Source: Salipiger mucosus DSM 16094 (GTDB lineage: Bacteria > Pseudomonadota > Alphaproteobacteria > Rhodobacterales > Rhodobacteraceae). From it: a DNA stretch of 64,000 bases. The notes below the pieces were generated by a model. The model searched no databases. It saw nothing but the letters and a program-made list of their open reading frames with translations, and was not told the origin of the DNA. How positions within the stretch are numbered: the first letter of the stretch is position 1; the number at the start of each line of letters is the position of its first letter. The position numbers were made by a program, and so were the translations under genes. Where the stretch lies: NCBI RefSeq assembly GCF_000442255.1, contig NZ_KE557273.1, positions 362,654 to 426,653 of the forward strand. The letters run 5' to 3'. Below are positions 54,299 through 63,058 of the stretch, piece by piece.

Positions 54299-55093
54299 TC
54301 AGGCCGCCTCGTCGGCGCGCAGCCGCGCCAGCTCGTCGAGCATCTGCGCGTGCAGCTCGGCCGTGGCCGAGGCCAGCACGTCGCCCCCCGACCCGGTGCC
54401 GAGCGGTTCGCCCTGCCAGTCGGTGATCACGCCGCCCGCGCCGCGGACGACCTGCACCACCGGCAGGAAATCGTAGGGTTCCAGCCCGGTCTCGAGCACG
54501 AGGTCGCAGTGCCCCGAGGCCAGCAGCGCGTAGTTGTAGCAATCGCCGCCGTAGCGCAGCAGGCGGGTCTTGCCCCGCAGCATGTCGAAGACCGCGCGGC
54601 GCGGTCCCGCGAAGAGCATCGGGTCCGTGGTATAGGCATAGGCATCGGCCAGCGCCCGGCACGCGCTGGTCCGCACCGGCGCCCCGTTCAGCGTGGTCGG
54701 CGCCCCGGTGATGCCGCACCAGCGTTCGCCGGTCGCGGGCATGTCGATCTGCCCCAGGCAGGGCTCGCCCCGCTCCAGCAGCTCCATCAGCCCGCCGAAC
54801 AGCGGATGCCCGGTGACAAAGCTCTTGGTGCCGTCGATGGGGTCGACCACCCAGACGTGATCGCGGTCGAGGTTCTCGACCCCGTGCTCCTCGCCGAAGA
54901 TGCCGTGGTCGGGATAGGCCGTGGCGATCTGCTCGCGCAGGAAGGTCTCGATGCCGCGGTCGACCACGGTGACCGGGCTGTCGTCGGCCTTGTGCTCGAC
55001 GCTCAGCGGGCGTCGGAAATGATCGAGAGCGAGCTTTCCGGCCCCGTCCGCGGATCTGTTCGCGAAGTCGAGGGCCTCGGCGAGGTTGAGCAT
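54299..55093 (-). CDS. Inositol-monophosphatase-family phosphatase (HisN-like)
   Basis: A 264-residue Li-sensitive-type phosphatase. Metal motifs: GIFGEEHG (Glu pair), WVVDPIDGTKSFVTGHPLFG (DPIDGT signature) and YGGDCYNYALLASGHCDLVL then GLEPYDFLPV. Such enzymes remove phosphate from inositol-phosphate, histidinol-phosphate or related small molecules in the cytoplasm. ATG 55093 was taken because it begins the first helix; 12 in-frame codons upstream lack support. First gene of the eut-linked operon, divergent from a DeoR regulator. Its presence with two kinases is notable. Confidence 0.88.
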   Translation of the reverse strand: MLNLAEALDFANRSADGAGKLALDHFRRPLSVEHKADDSPVTVVDRGIETFLREQIATAYPDHGIFGEEHGVENLDRDHVWVVDPIDGTKSFVTGHPLFGGLMELLERGEPCLGQIDMPATGERWCGITGAPTTLNGAPVRTSACRALADAYAYTTDPMLFAGPRRAVFDMLRGKTRLLRYGGDCYNYALLASGHCDLVLETGLEPYDFLPVVQVVRGAGGVITDWQGEPLGTGSGGDVLASATAELHAQMLDELARLRADEAA

Positions 55094-55365
55094 GTGCGCC
55101 TCTGCGTTGGTCGTTGACTGGCCCGGCAAGGGCGCTTGTCTCGACTGTCAGGCTGAGGGAGCACAAATCCCAACATGAATCCAACCAGAAGCACACAAAC
55201 GCACGAATTGCCGAATCTTTGGGCCGATTTTTCGACAATCTGGCGCTAATCTGCGCTCATTTCGCACGCGTCCGGTCATAAATCCACATTTATCCAAGAT
55301 TCGTGTGGAATTGCCTGTCCGGGCTGACTAGGTGTGGTCCGCAGGCGAAGGCAGGGGTAGCGTTT
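55094..55365. promoter_or_regulatory. Divergent promoter region of the eut-linked operon and deoR-like gene
   Basis: 272 bases, visibly more AT-rich than the flanks, between divergent genes. It contains repeated CGAAT/CGATTTTTCG stretches near 55215-55245 that could be DeoR sites, but no perfect palindrome. Promoters for both directions should lie here; -35/-10 boxes were not assigned. Confidence 0.4.
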
Positions 55366-56127
55366 ATGTGGTCGCACGAGCGTCAGTCCAAAATTCTCGA
55401 GCACCTCGGGCGCGACGGCAAGGTCCAGACGCATCGGCTGGCGGAGCTCTTCGAGGTCTCGCGCGAGACGATCCGCCGTGACCTCCTCGAGCTCGACCAG
55501 AAGGGCAGCCTCGTGCGGGTGCACGGCGGAGCGGTCCAGTCAGAGCGCGAGATCCTGCCCGAACCGGCCTTCTCCGACCGTCTCGTTGCCCATGCCGAGG
55601 TCAAGCGCGCCATCGGCCGCACGGCTGCCGCGCTGATCGAGCCGGGCGCGACGCTCCACATCGACGCGGGCACCACCACGCGGGCCTTCGCGCGCGAGCT
55701 GATCCAGCAGCATGACGACCTGCGGATCATCACCAACTCGATCGAGATCGCCCAGATGCTCGCCGTCGAGGACGGCTTCGAGGTGCTGCTCCTGGGCGGC
55801 AAGCCGCACGGCGATGTGCCCGCCACCTTCGGCGAGCTGACGCTCTCCGAGATCGACCGCTTTCTCGCGGACTACGCGGTCATCTCGCCGGTCGGCCTCA
55901 ACGCCGCGCGCGGGGCGACCGACTACGAGCTGCACGAGGCCGAGGTTGCCCGCAAGATGATCCGCTGCGCGCGCAGCTGCCTCATGCTGTGCCATGCGTC
56001 CAAGATCGGCGCCGAAAGCCGCGTCGCGGTCTGCCGCACCGAGGAGATCGACCAGGTGGTCACCGACGCCGCCGCCGACCCGGAGTTCCGCCTGCCGAAC
56101 GGCAGGGTTCACGTCGCTCGGGACTGA
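55366..56127 (+). CDS. DeoR/GlpR-family transcriptional repressor
   Basis: A 253-residue regulator. The N-terminal HTH is typical (RQSKILEHLGRDGKVQTHRL, FEVSRETIRRDLLELDQKG, LVRVHGGAV). It is followed by the DeoR C-terminal effector domain (IHIDAGTTTRAFARE-like HIDAGTTTRAF, LLLGGKPHG, YAVISPVGLNAARG, CHASKIG). DeoR proteins sense sugar phosphates or similar phosphorylated ligands, which fits an operon with kinases and a phosphatase. ATG 55366 begins the HTH; 21 in-frame codons upstream have no ribosome site. It is divergent from the operon it probably represses. Confidence 0.9.
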   Translation: MWSHERQSKILEHLGRDGKVQTHRLAELFEVSRETIRRDLLELDQKGSLVRVHGGAVQSEREILPEPAFSDRLVAHAEVKRAIGRTAAALIEPGATLHIDAGTTTRAFARELIQQHDDLRIITNSIEIAQMLAVEDGFEVLLLGGKPHGDVPATFGELTLSEIDRFLADYAVISPVGLNAARGATDYELHEAEVARKMIRCARSCLMLCHASKIGAESRVAVCRTEEIDQVVTDAAADPEFRLPNGRVHVARD

Positions 56128-56258
56128 TGGCGCGGCCACCTTGGCGTGCGCTCGGCCTCAGGGATGCGGACAGGATTGCCGCGCTCTACAGGCCTGCCGC
56201 GAAGGACGAAATGCCACCGCCTCCTGCGGTCGGTGCCAAGCCCGCAATCCGGGGTGTA

Positions 56259-56882
56259 TCAGCTTCCCCAGGTCCGGACTGGCCCGGAATCGATATGCGT
56301 GAAGCGTGAGCCATAGCGCCCGACACCGCCGACCTCGAGCCATTCGGCCAGTCGGGCGACCTCTTCCGGTGGAATGCCCTCGAAACGGATATCCGCCGCG
56401 CGCCGCTTCATGTGGTAGCTCGTCGATGAGGCGCCCGAGCCACGGCTTTGCAGCAAATGCGTCGTCTCCGGTGTCCGATACCCCGAAAGCAGCGTTATCT
56501 GGCCCGCATGTCCTTCTTGTTTCACGGCATTCGAAAGTGTCGCCAGGGCCCAGTAGATCCGGCGATCGATCTCCGGGGCCTCTTCGTCTCGCCAGTCCCG
56601 AAAGATCCAGTCGAGGCGGCGCAGCGCTCTGCGTTTTTCACGGCCGTCGGCCATGAACCGGAGCGCTACCTGCTCGCCGGTATGGGCATTCTTGATATCG
56701 AGATGGCTGTCCATCTGTGGGAACATCGCGTCGAGGCGTGTTCCCGACCGCGAAGGCGGGGGGAGAGGTTCGTGGCTACGAAAGCCGCACCCTGACACCA
56801 GTGGCACGCTCAGGCTTGCTCCGAGGGCGCAAAGAAGACGGCGCCGGTCGAAGCGGTTCTCGGAAACGGGTCGTTTGATCAT
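56259..56882 (-). CDS. YcbK/DUF882-type M15 peptidase-like protein
   Basis: A 207-residue exported protein. The leader is rich in Arg (FDRRRLLCALGASLSVPLVS) with VSGC as a possible lipobox. The catalytic domain shows LLSGYRTPETTHLL, SYHMKRRAADIRF (Zn ligands His and Asp) and FTHIDSGPVRTWG (His), as in the peptidase M15 / DUF882 group of peptidoglycan endopeptidases (YcbK/MepK). It is near family length. It stands alone; 56128-56258 upstream of its stop holds no gene. Confidence 0.82.
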   Translation of the reverse strand: MIKRPVSENRFDRRRLLCALGASLSVPLVSGCGFRSHEPLPPPSRSGTRLDAMFPQMDSHLDIKNAHTGEQVALRFMADGREKRRALRRLDWIFRDWRDEEAPEIDRRIYWALATLSNAVKQEGHAGQITLLSGYRTPETTHLLQSRGSGASSTSYHMKRRAADIRFEGIPPEEVARLAEWLEVGGVGRYGSRFTHIDSGPVRTWGS

Positions 56883-57097
56883 CGGTTGCCCAACTGCTGC
56901 TCGGCCCCGTTGTCCGGGGTCTCAAGACGGGGCGATCATGTCGGCGCCCCAAGGATGAGCATGAAGTCTGCATCTGGTTGAGACAAGAAAATTGAAGCGA
57001 TATCGCATGAATTCCGCCGGCGCGCGTTCTTTCGATCACTGGTCCGAAGCTGCGAACGATGGCGGACAAAAGGAATTTTCAGTGTATGCCGGGCCAC

Positions 57098-57492
57098 GGG
57101 CTTTGTTGCGCAAAGGGCGCGAAGCCCGGACCTCCCCTTTCCCCGGAGGCACTTATCCCAGGGGCTCCGTGACAGGTATGCCGAGCGCGGTGTCGCCGTT
57201 GAGCACGGCGGCGCGGATCTGGAGTTCGGCGACCTGGCGATCGAAATCGCGAGCCATGCCCCGTCCGGCAGCACATTCGGAAAATGTGTCAGAGGAGGGC
57301 TCTGCCCCAGCAGTTTCACGCAATGCATCCGCTGCCCGGCAAGGCATTGCGCAGCAATGTCCCGAAAGGGATCGGCAGGTTCAGTGGCCCCTGCGAGCCG
57401 CGGTATGGAATGGACACGGCCAAGGTCTTCTGGCGCCGGCTCAGCGTGCTGAAATCGGGCACCGCCCAGTCGAGGCCGACGAGACGTAGATC
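57098..57492 (-). mobile_element. IS5-family transposase remnant with one terminal end
   Basis: Three pieces of an IS5-type transposase read on the minus strand. The N-terminal part is LVGLDWAVPDFSTLSRRQ then KTLAVSIPYRGSQGPLNL (about 57385-57492). Next is CVKLLGQ (about 57302-57325). The C-terminal part is MARDFDRQVAELQIRAAV then LNGDTALGIPVTEPLG (57153-57257), in another frame. The middle, including the DDE residues, is gone. GGGCTTTGTTGCGCAAAG at 57098-57115 looks like the element end; its partner was not found. Dead element. Confidence 0.75.
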
Positions 57493-57960
57493 GGAGGTGA
57501 GCCCGCGGGCGAATGAGGCAATTTCATTTTCGGCGGCCTCGACGAGCCATGCCGCTAAGTCACCCTTCTTCCCGTCGTGTACCATGGCGACGAACCGGTG
57601 GACGAGGAGGCGGGCGGCCGCCAAATTTGGAGGCGCGACTTCGCCTTGTGCGAAGAGGCAGGCGCCGGCCTTGGAAACATGATCGCCTGCCGAGATCATG
57701 AGCCGCGCGATCTTGGGCGCTTGGGGCTGCTGCCTGGACCGGTACAGTACCGCGCTTTCGGCGAGCCGCTGTCACGTCGCCAATTCGCCGAGAACCCGAA
57801 GGCTGCCACCAGAGCCGGAGGCGCGAAGCCGACGCCAGAGTTCCGTTGCCTTGCGCCACCCACTGCCGCGCCACCCGAGATAGTCAGGGGCAGGCTGTTC
57901 CGGTGCACAAGGAAGACATCGCCCCACAGGATCCGACGGACAAGGTCTCGACATCTTAAT
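57493..57960 (-). mobile_element. ISL3-like transposase remnant, frameshifted and cut by the IS5 piece
   Basis: Minus-strand fragments resemble the C-terminal half of ISL3-type transposases: KATELWRRLRASGSGGSLRV, then in other frames LAAARLLVHRFVAMVHDGKK and DLAAWLVEAAENEIASFARG. The coding sense stops at GLTSD, where IS5 sequence begins (about 57492), so the IS5 copy joined or inserted here. No intact frame or terminal repeat remains. Identification is from motif memory and is moderate. Confidence 0.55.
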
Positions 57961-58356
57961 CAGGTGGCGGCTCCTTCGACCGCACGCGCGTGTGTCAGGG
58001 CCTTGTCGTCAAGCAGTTCGACCCGTCTTCGACCCCACGGGCAGCAACGGCGGTCAATCCATTTCTGATGCCATCAGTAACCTCCAGCGAACATCGCCGG
58101 AATGTAGCGTCGCGACTGTTCTCATGCGCCAGACCCAGGGCTGCGTACTTATCGATGGCTCAATAGGTTGAAGGGTTTTCCGGTCCAAATGGCACGTATG
58201 GAGCGGCTTCCAAAGACGCCGCCGTCAATCCGATCGGTGCAAGTCGAGAGAATAAAAATGAATTTATGGAACTATTTTAGAAATTAAAATGAACTTTTGT
58301 CACGTTGCGGCTGCGCCTACAGTTCCCGCAGAAACAGATCAGGCCAGCGACGAAAC
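57961..58356 (+). promoter_or_regulatory. Gene-free, AT-rich upstream region of the TPP-enzyme operon with direct repeats
   Basis: About 395 bases without a gene. The stretch 58240-58300 is the most AT-rich of the window. AAAATGAATTT (58255-58265) and AAAATGAACTT (58286-58296) form a direct repeat 31 bases apart, about three helical turns. It probably holds the promoter and an activator or repressor site for the operon starting at 58357. Confidence 0.5.
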
Positions 58357-60003
58357 ATGAAAGATACGGCGAATACCATGAAACTGCATCAGGCGCTGGC
58401 CAAGGCGCTCGGTGGGCACGGCACGACCCACCTTTATGGTCTGGTTGGAGATGCCAACCTGTTCATGGTCAATTCCTACGTCGAGGCCGGACTCGGGCGC
58501 TACGTCGCCTGCACCCATGAGGCGAACGCCGTCCTGGCCGCTATTGGGTTGGCCCAAGCTATGGGACAGACCGGTGTTGCCACGATCACCCATGGACCCG
58601 GGCTGACCAATGTCGTCACACCGCTCGCCGAAGCGGCCCGGGGTGGCATCCCCCTCGTCGTTCTCTGTGGCGACACTGCGCCCGGCGATCTTCAGCATCT
58701 CCAGAAGATCGATCAGCGCGAAGTGGTCGCCAGCACGGGGGGCGCCTTCATCGAGATGCGCAGCGCGGCCACCGCGATCGAGGACCTCGACCGCGCCTTC
58801 CGCATCGCCGCACACCGCCGCTGCCCGGTCGTCTTCAACATGCGTGTCGACCTGATGTGGGATGACCTTGCGACGACGTCCGGTTCCGCCCCCGTTCCCG
58901 CCTGCGCGATGGCGCCTGCCTCTGGGCACGCACTGGAAGACGCGGCCGGGATGCTGGCCTCGTCCCGGCGTCCGCTGATCCTCGCGGGCAGGGGCGCGGC
59001 GAGCCCGGAAGCGCGCTCGGCGCTGCTCGCGCTGGCCGCGCGGATCGAGGCCCCGGTCGCCACCACGCTCAAGGCGCAGGGCCTTTTCCACGGAGAGCGC
59101 TTCAACATCGGCATTTGTGGCGGGCTCAGCCACCCGGTCGCATCCGAGGTCATCATGCAGTCGGACTGCATCCTCGCCTTCGGCGTGAGCCTGAGCAAGC
59201 ACACCACCGAGGAGCGTGCCTACACCAAGGGCAAGCGCGTGATCCAGGTCTTGCCCGACATCCAGGAAACGCCCCGCCTCGACACGCCGACACTGCGCCT
59301 GATCGGCGACATTGCAGGTACCGCGCGCGCGATTGAAGAGCTTCTGGACATGGCCGAGATCCCCGGATCGGGGGCCGTGGACGACGATCTCGCGGCACGT
59401 CTGGCGGCCGAGGCCGAGGCCTTCGCTGAGGTTCCCGCCGCCGCACGGACCGCCGCCGGAACCGTTGATTTCGCCCCGGCGCTACGGCGCCTGAACCAGG
59501 CCCTGCCGCGCGAGCGGGTGCTGGTCGCCGACCTGGGGCGCTTCGTGACGACGGCCTGGCGCAACCTGCCCGTCACCCGGCCCGCGGACCTCGTCTACAC
59601 CTCGCATTTTGGCGCCATCGGCTGCGGCCTCGGACAAGCCATCGGCACGGCGACCGCGATCGAGGATCGCCCGACGGTGCTGGTCGCCGGGGATGGCGGG
59701 TTCACCCTTTCGGGTCTCAGCGAACTGGTCACCGCCGTGCGCGAGAAATCGGACCTTGTCGTCATCCTCTGCAACGACGGCAGCTACGGCGCGGAACATG
59801 TACAATTCACCAACAGGAAGATGAGTCCCGAGCTTTCGATGATCGCCCGGATCGACTTTGCCAGCACCTGCGCCACGCTCGGCCTTGCGACGGTGCGCGT
59901 TACCGATGACGCCAGCCTGGATGCAGCCTGCGCCGCCATCGCGGAACGCGACGGCCCCGTACTGATCGACCTGCGTATCGATCCCATGATGATCGAGATG
60001 TAG
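58357..60003 (+). CDS. Thiamine-pyrophosphate-dependent enzyme, acetolactate-synthase-like
   Basis: A 548-residue TPP enzyme with the usual three domains. The N-terminal PYR domain has HLYGLVGDANLFM and the catalytic Glu in CTHEANAVLAAIGLAQ. A central domain (RPLILAGRGAASPEARSALL) follows, then a C-terminal PP domain with the Mg/TPP motif GDGGFTLSGLSELVTAVRE then CNDGSYG. It decarboxylates or condenses a 2-keto acid or similar. Anabolic acetolactate synthase is unlikely because no small subunit follows. ATG 58357 is used; ATG 58378 is possible. It is transcribed with a polyamine-type ABC importer. Confidence 0.82.
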   Translation: MKDTANTMKLHQALAKALGGHGTTHLYGLVGDANLFMVNSYVEAGLGRYVACTHEANAVLAAIGLAQAMGQTGVATITHGPGLTNVVTPLAEAARGGIPLVVLCGDTAPGDLQHLQKIDQREVVASTGGAFIEMRSAATAIEDLDRAFRIAAHRRCPVVFNMRVDLMWDDLATTSGSAPVPACAMAPASGHALEDAAGMLASSRRPLILAGRGAASPEARSALLALAARIEAPVATTLKAQGLFHGERFNIGICGGLSHPVASEVIMQSDCILAFGVSLSKHTTEERAYTKGKRVIQVLPDIQETPRLDTPTLRLIGDIAGTARAIEELLDMAEIPGSGAVDDDLAARLAAEAEAFAEVPAAARTAAGTVDFAPALRRLNQALPRERVLVADLGRFVTTAWRNLPVTRPADLVYTSHFGAIGCGLGQAIGTATAIEDRPTVLVAGDGGFTLSGLSELVTAVREKSDLVVILCNDGSYGAEHVQFTNRKMSPELSMIARIDFASTCATLGLATVRVTDDASLDAACAAIAERDGPVLIDLRIDPMMIEM

Positions 60004-60113
60004 GGGCACACCGGAATCCCGCCGCCGGCGTGGCGGGTAATTTGGTCGGTCGCGGCACTTGCTACCCTGACGCCGCGACTGGTCAGGATAAGGACCCAAC
60101 AGGAGACAGCTCA

Positions 60114-61145
60114 ATGACCCTCACACGACGCAACTTCCTCAAGACCTCGGCCGGTGCCGCGGCTCTCGGCGCCATCGGCGCTCCGTCCCTTGCCCAGTCG
60201 GACACCTTCATCGTGAACATGTTCGGCGGCCGTTGGGAGAACGACTGGCGCGAGCACGTCATGCCGAAATTCGCCGAGCAGATCGGCCGCGATTTCGACC
60301 TCGACATCGGCCTCGGCATGGCCTGGATCTCGAACTTCCGCGCGGCCGGCGCGCGACAACCCCCGTTCCCGGCGGTCATGCTGAACGAGAAGTATACGGC
60401 GATGATCCGCAATGACGGCTACTTCGCCGAGCTGACGCCCGAGAAGGTGCCGAACATGGCCGACGTCATCGAGCCGGCGATCCTCAAGGGCAACACCGCC
60501 GTCACCGGCATGCTTGCGCCGCTCGTCATTGCGTATCGCACCGACCTCGTGTCCGAGCCGCCCAAGGGCTGGGCCGACCTCTGGGACGAGCGCTTCAAGG
60601 GCCAGCTGGGCCTCTACAAGATCACCAACTCGGCCGCGACCATGATGGCGATGTGGGCCGGCGAGCACTTCGGCTCGGGGCGCGACGACATCGAGACCGC
60701 CGTGGCGAAGTTCAAGGAGCTCGGCCCGTTCCCGCAGATCGGCTACTCGGCACAGCTCACGCCGCTGCTGACCCAGGGCCAGATCGCCGTGGCGCCCATC
60801 GACCTCGGCGAGGTCAAGACCATGCAGGAACAGGGGCTTCCGATCGACTACGTCGTGCCCGAGGAAGGCATGCTGGTCTTCGACCACTCCTTCTCGGTCT
60901 TCGAGAACCACCCGGACAAGCAGACCGGCTTCGACTACGTCAACTTCGTGCTCTCGCCCGAGATCCAGCTGTGGATGGCCGAGAACTGGCTCATCGCGCC
61001 GACCAACAAGACGGTCGAACTGCCCGAGGAACTCCAGAAGTGGCCGCTGCAGCCCGAGGTTGTCAGCCAGGCGATCCGCTTCGACTGGGACGAAACGCTC
61101 GCCATCATGCCGGGCCTGAACGACCTCTGGGAACGGACGATCTGA
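60114..61145 (+). CDS. ABC substrate-binding protein, PotD/iron class, Tat-exported
   Basis: A 343-residue protein with a twin-arginine leader (TRRNFLKTSAGAAALGAIG) and mature start SDTFIVNMFGGRWENDW. It belongs to the family 1/8 extracellular binding proteins used with PotABC-like importers (YRTDLVSEPPKGWADLWDER is typical). AGGAGA lies before ATG 60114. The next three genes encode the ATPase and two permeases. The ligand may be a polyamine, an organic acid or another small solute processed by the TPP enzyme. Confidence 0.85.
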   Translation: MTLTRRNFLKTSAGAAALGAIGAPSLAQSDTFIVNMFGGRWENDWREHVMPKFAEQIGRDFDLDIGLGMAWISNFRAAGARQPPFPAVMLNEKYTAMIRNDGYFAELTPEKVPNMADVIEPAILKGNTAVTGMLAPLVIAYRTDLVSEPPKGWADLWDERFKGQLGLYKITNSAATMMAMWAGEHFGSGRDDIETAVAKFKELGPFPQIGYSAQLTPLLTQGQIAVAPIDLGEVKTMQEQGLPIDYVVPEEGMLVFDHSFSVFENHPDKQTGFDYVNFVLSPEIQLWMAENWLIAPTNKTVELPEELQKWPLQPEVVSQAIRFDWDETLAIMPGLNDLWERTI

Positions 61146-61148
61146 GTA

Positions 61149-62207
61149 ATGGCGACGGTTGAAGTCAGGGATCTGCGCAAGCGGTATCAGGATTTCCTCG
61201 CGCTCGACGGGGTGTCACTGAAGGCCGAATCCGGCCAGCTGGTGACGCTCCTCGGGCCCTCGGGATGCGGCAAGAGCACCACGTTGCGGTGCCTCGCGGG
61301 CTTTCTCGAGGCGAATGGCGGGGACATCACGGTAGACGGGGAGTCGATCCTCTCGACCCCGGCCAACCGTCGCGGTTTCGGCGTGGTCTTCCAGAACTAC
61401 GCCCTTTTCCCGCACATGACCGTAGCCGAGAATATCGGCTACGGCCTCAAGCTCCAGAAGCTGCCGAAGTCCGAGATCGAGACACGCGTGAAGGACGTGA
61501 TGCAGCTGGTCCGGCTCGGCGGTCTCGGCGACCGGCTTCCACGCGAGATATCGGGCGGCCAGCAGCAGCGCGTGGCCCTGGCGCGAGCGCTGGTATTGAA
61601 GCCCAAGTTGCTGCTGCTCGACGAGCCGCTCGCGAATCTCGATGCGCGGCTGCGCGACGAGGTCCGCTGGCTGATCCGCGACCTGCAGCAGCAGTCCGGC
61701 ATCACCGCCTTCTACGTCACTCACGACCAGTCCGAGGCGATGGCCATGTCCGACATGGTTGCGGTCATGAAGCAGGGCCGCGTGGCACAGTTCGCGACTC
61801 CGCGCGAAATCTACCAGAAGCCCGTCGAACGCTATGTCGCCGACTTCACCGGCGAGGCGAACTTCATCGCCTGCAGCTCGGTCATGTCGGTGGGCGAGGC
61901 GCGCTATGCCGTCACGGCCGCCGGCGCGTCGCTTGAAGTGGCCGGCGTGCCGGAGATCACCGGCTCGGCTGAACTGCTGTTGCGCCCGGAGGCGCTGGAA
62001 CTGACCGCGCCGGCCGCGGGCACCTTCCAGGGCACCGTCACGAAATCGGCCTTTCTCGGCGCCGCTCTGCATTGCGAGATCGCACTGGCGGACGGAAGCA
62101 TCCTGAAGCTGACCGCCGAGCCGAACCACCAGGTCGAGACAGGCGAAGAGGTCGGCATTGCCATCGACCACAGCCACACCTGGCTGATGCCCGAGGTCGC
62201 GCCATGA
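61149..62207 (+). CDS. ABC transporter ATPase, PotA-like
   Basis: A 352-residue ATPase. Walker A GPSGCGKST (about residues 36-44), Q-loop VFQNYALFPHMTV, signature EISGGQQQRVALARAL, Walker B LLLLDEPLANLD and H-loop YVTHDQSEAM are all intact. The last 110 residues are a TOBE regulatory domain (LLLRPEALEL). It energises the permeases encoded downstream. It starts three bases after the binding-protein stop and its end overlaps the next ATG. Confidence 0.9.
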   Translation: MATVEVRDLRKRYQDFLALDGVSLKAESGQLVTLLGPSGCGKSTTLRCLAGFLEANGGDITVDGESILSTPANRRGFGVVFQNYALFPHMTVAENIGYGLKLQKLPKSEIETRVKDVMQLVRLGGLGDRLPREISGGQQQRVALARALVLKPKLLLLDEPLANLDARLRDEVRWLIRDLQQQSGITAFYVTHDQSEAMAMSDMVAVMKQGRVAQFATPREIYQKPVERYVADFTGEANFIACSSVMSVGEARYAVTAAGASLEVAGVPEITGSAELLLRPEALELTAPAAGTFQGTVTKSAFLGAALHCEIALADGSILKLTAEPNHQVETGEEVGIAIDHSHTWLMPEVAP

Positions 62208-63058
62208 GCCTGCGAAACCCGAAACTGTTTCTCGCCATCCCGGCGATCGCGCTGATCTTCGTCTTCATGATCCTGCCGATCACCAACATGGTCGACATGA
62301 GCTTCCGCACGCCGGGGCAGTCCGATCCTTTCGGCGATGACTACACCACGATGCACTACGATCGCATCGTCGGGGACGCCTACTACTGGGGGGTTCTGCT
62401 GCGCTCGCTGCTGACGGCGGGGGCGGTGACCCTGCTCTGTCTCCTGGTCAGCTACCCCATCGCCTGGCACATGTCGAAGGCGAAGGGCATGAAGGCGGTG
62501 TTCCTCTATGCCTGCATCGCCTCGCCTCTGATGACCGGCGTGCTGGTGCGCAACTTCGGCTGGATGATCGCCGCGGCCTTGAACGGGCCGCTCAACGAAT
62601 TCCTGCTCGGGCTCGGCATCATCCAGCAGCCGTTGCGGCTGCTGTTCACCCAGGGGCTGGTGATCCTCGCGCTGGTGCACGTCTTCGTGCCCTTCATGGT
62701 GCTGCCCATCAACAACGCCCTGCGCAACATCTCTCCGACGCTGATCGAGGCCTCCACCTCGATGGGCGCCACCCGCCGGCAGGTGTTCCGCGACATCATC
62801 CTTCCGCTGAGCTTTCCCGGGATCTACCCCGGCATGATCCTCGTCTACGTGCTGGCCGTGGCGGCCTACGTCACCCCGGCGCTGCTGGGCGGGCAGATGG
62901 TCAGCTACATGCCGACGCTCATCATCGGCGAACTCACGGGCACGTTCCAGTGGCCCTTCGGCTCGGCGCTCGCCATCGTGCTGTCGGTCTCCACCATCCT
63001 CGTCGTGGGGCTGTTCACGGCACTGACCGCGCGCCTCATGGAAAGGTCCAAGGCATGA
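62204..63058 (+). CDS. ABC permease, PotB-like
   Basis: A 284-residue inner-membrane permease with about six helices. The EAA loop reads EASTSMGATRRQVFRDIILP. The first periplasmic loop FRTPGQSDPFGDDYTTMHY follows helix 1 as in PotB/PotH proteins. ATG 62204 overlaps the ATPase stop (ATGA); an upstream open frame is not coding. It pairs with the PotC-like permease encoded next. Confidence 0.88.
   Translation: MSLRNPKLFLAIPAIALIFVFMILPITNMVDMSFRTPGQSDPFGDDYTTMHYDRIVGDAYYWGVLLRSLLTAGAVTLLCLLVSYPIAWHMSKAKGMKAVFLYACIASPLMTGVLVRNFGWMIAAALNGPLNEFLLGLGIIQQPLRLLFTQGLVILALVHVFVPFMVLPINNALRNISPTLIEASTSMGATRRQVFRDIILPLSFPGIYPGMILVYVLAVAAYVTPALLGGQMVSYMPTLIIGELTGTFQWPFGSALAIVLSVSTILVVGLFTALTARLMERSKA

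Noticed and set aside
58384-60003. Anabolic acetolactate synthase IlvB
   Set aside because: No small regulatory subunit follows and the neighbours are an ABC importer, so only the broader TPP-enzyme call is supported.
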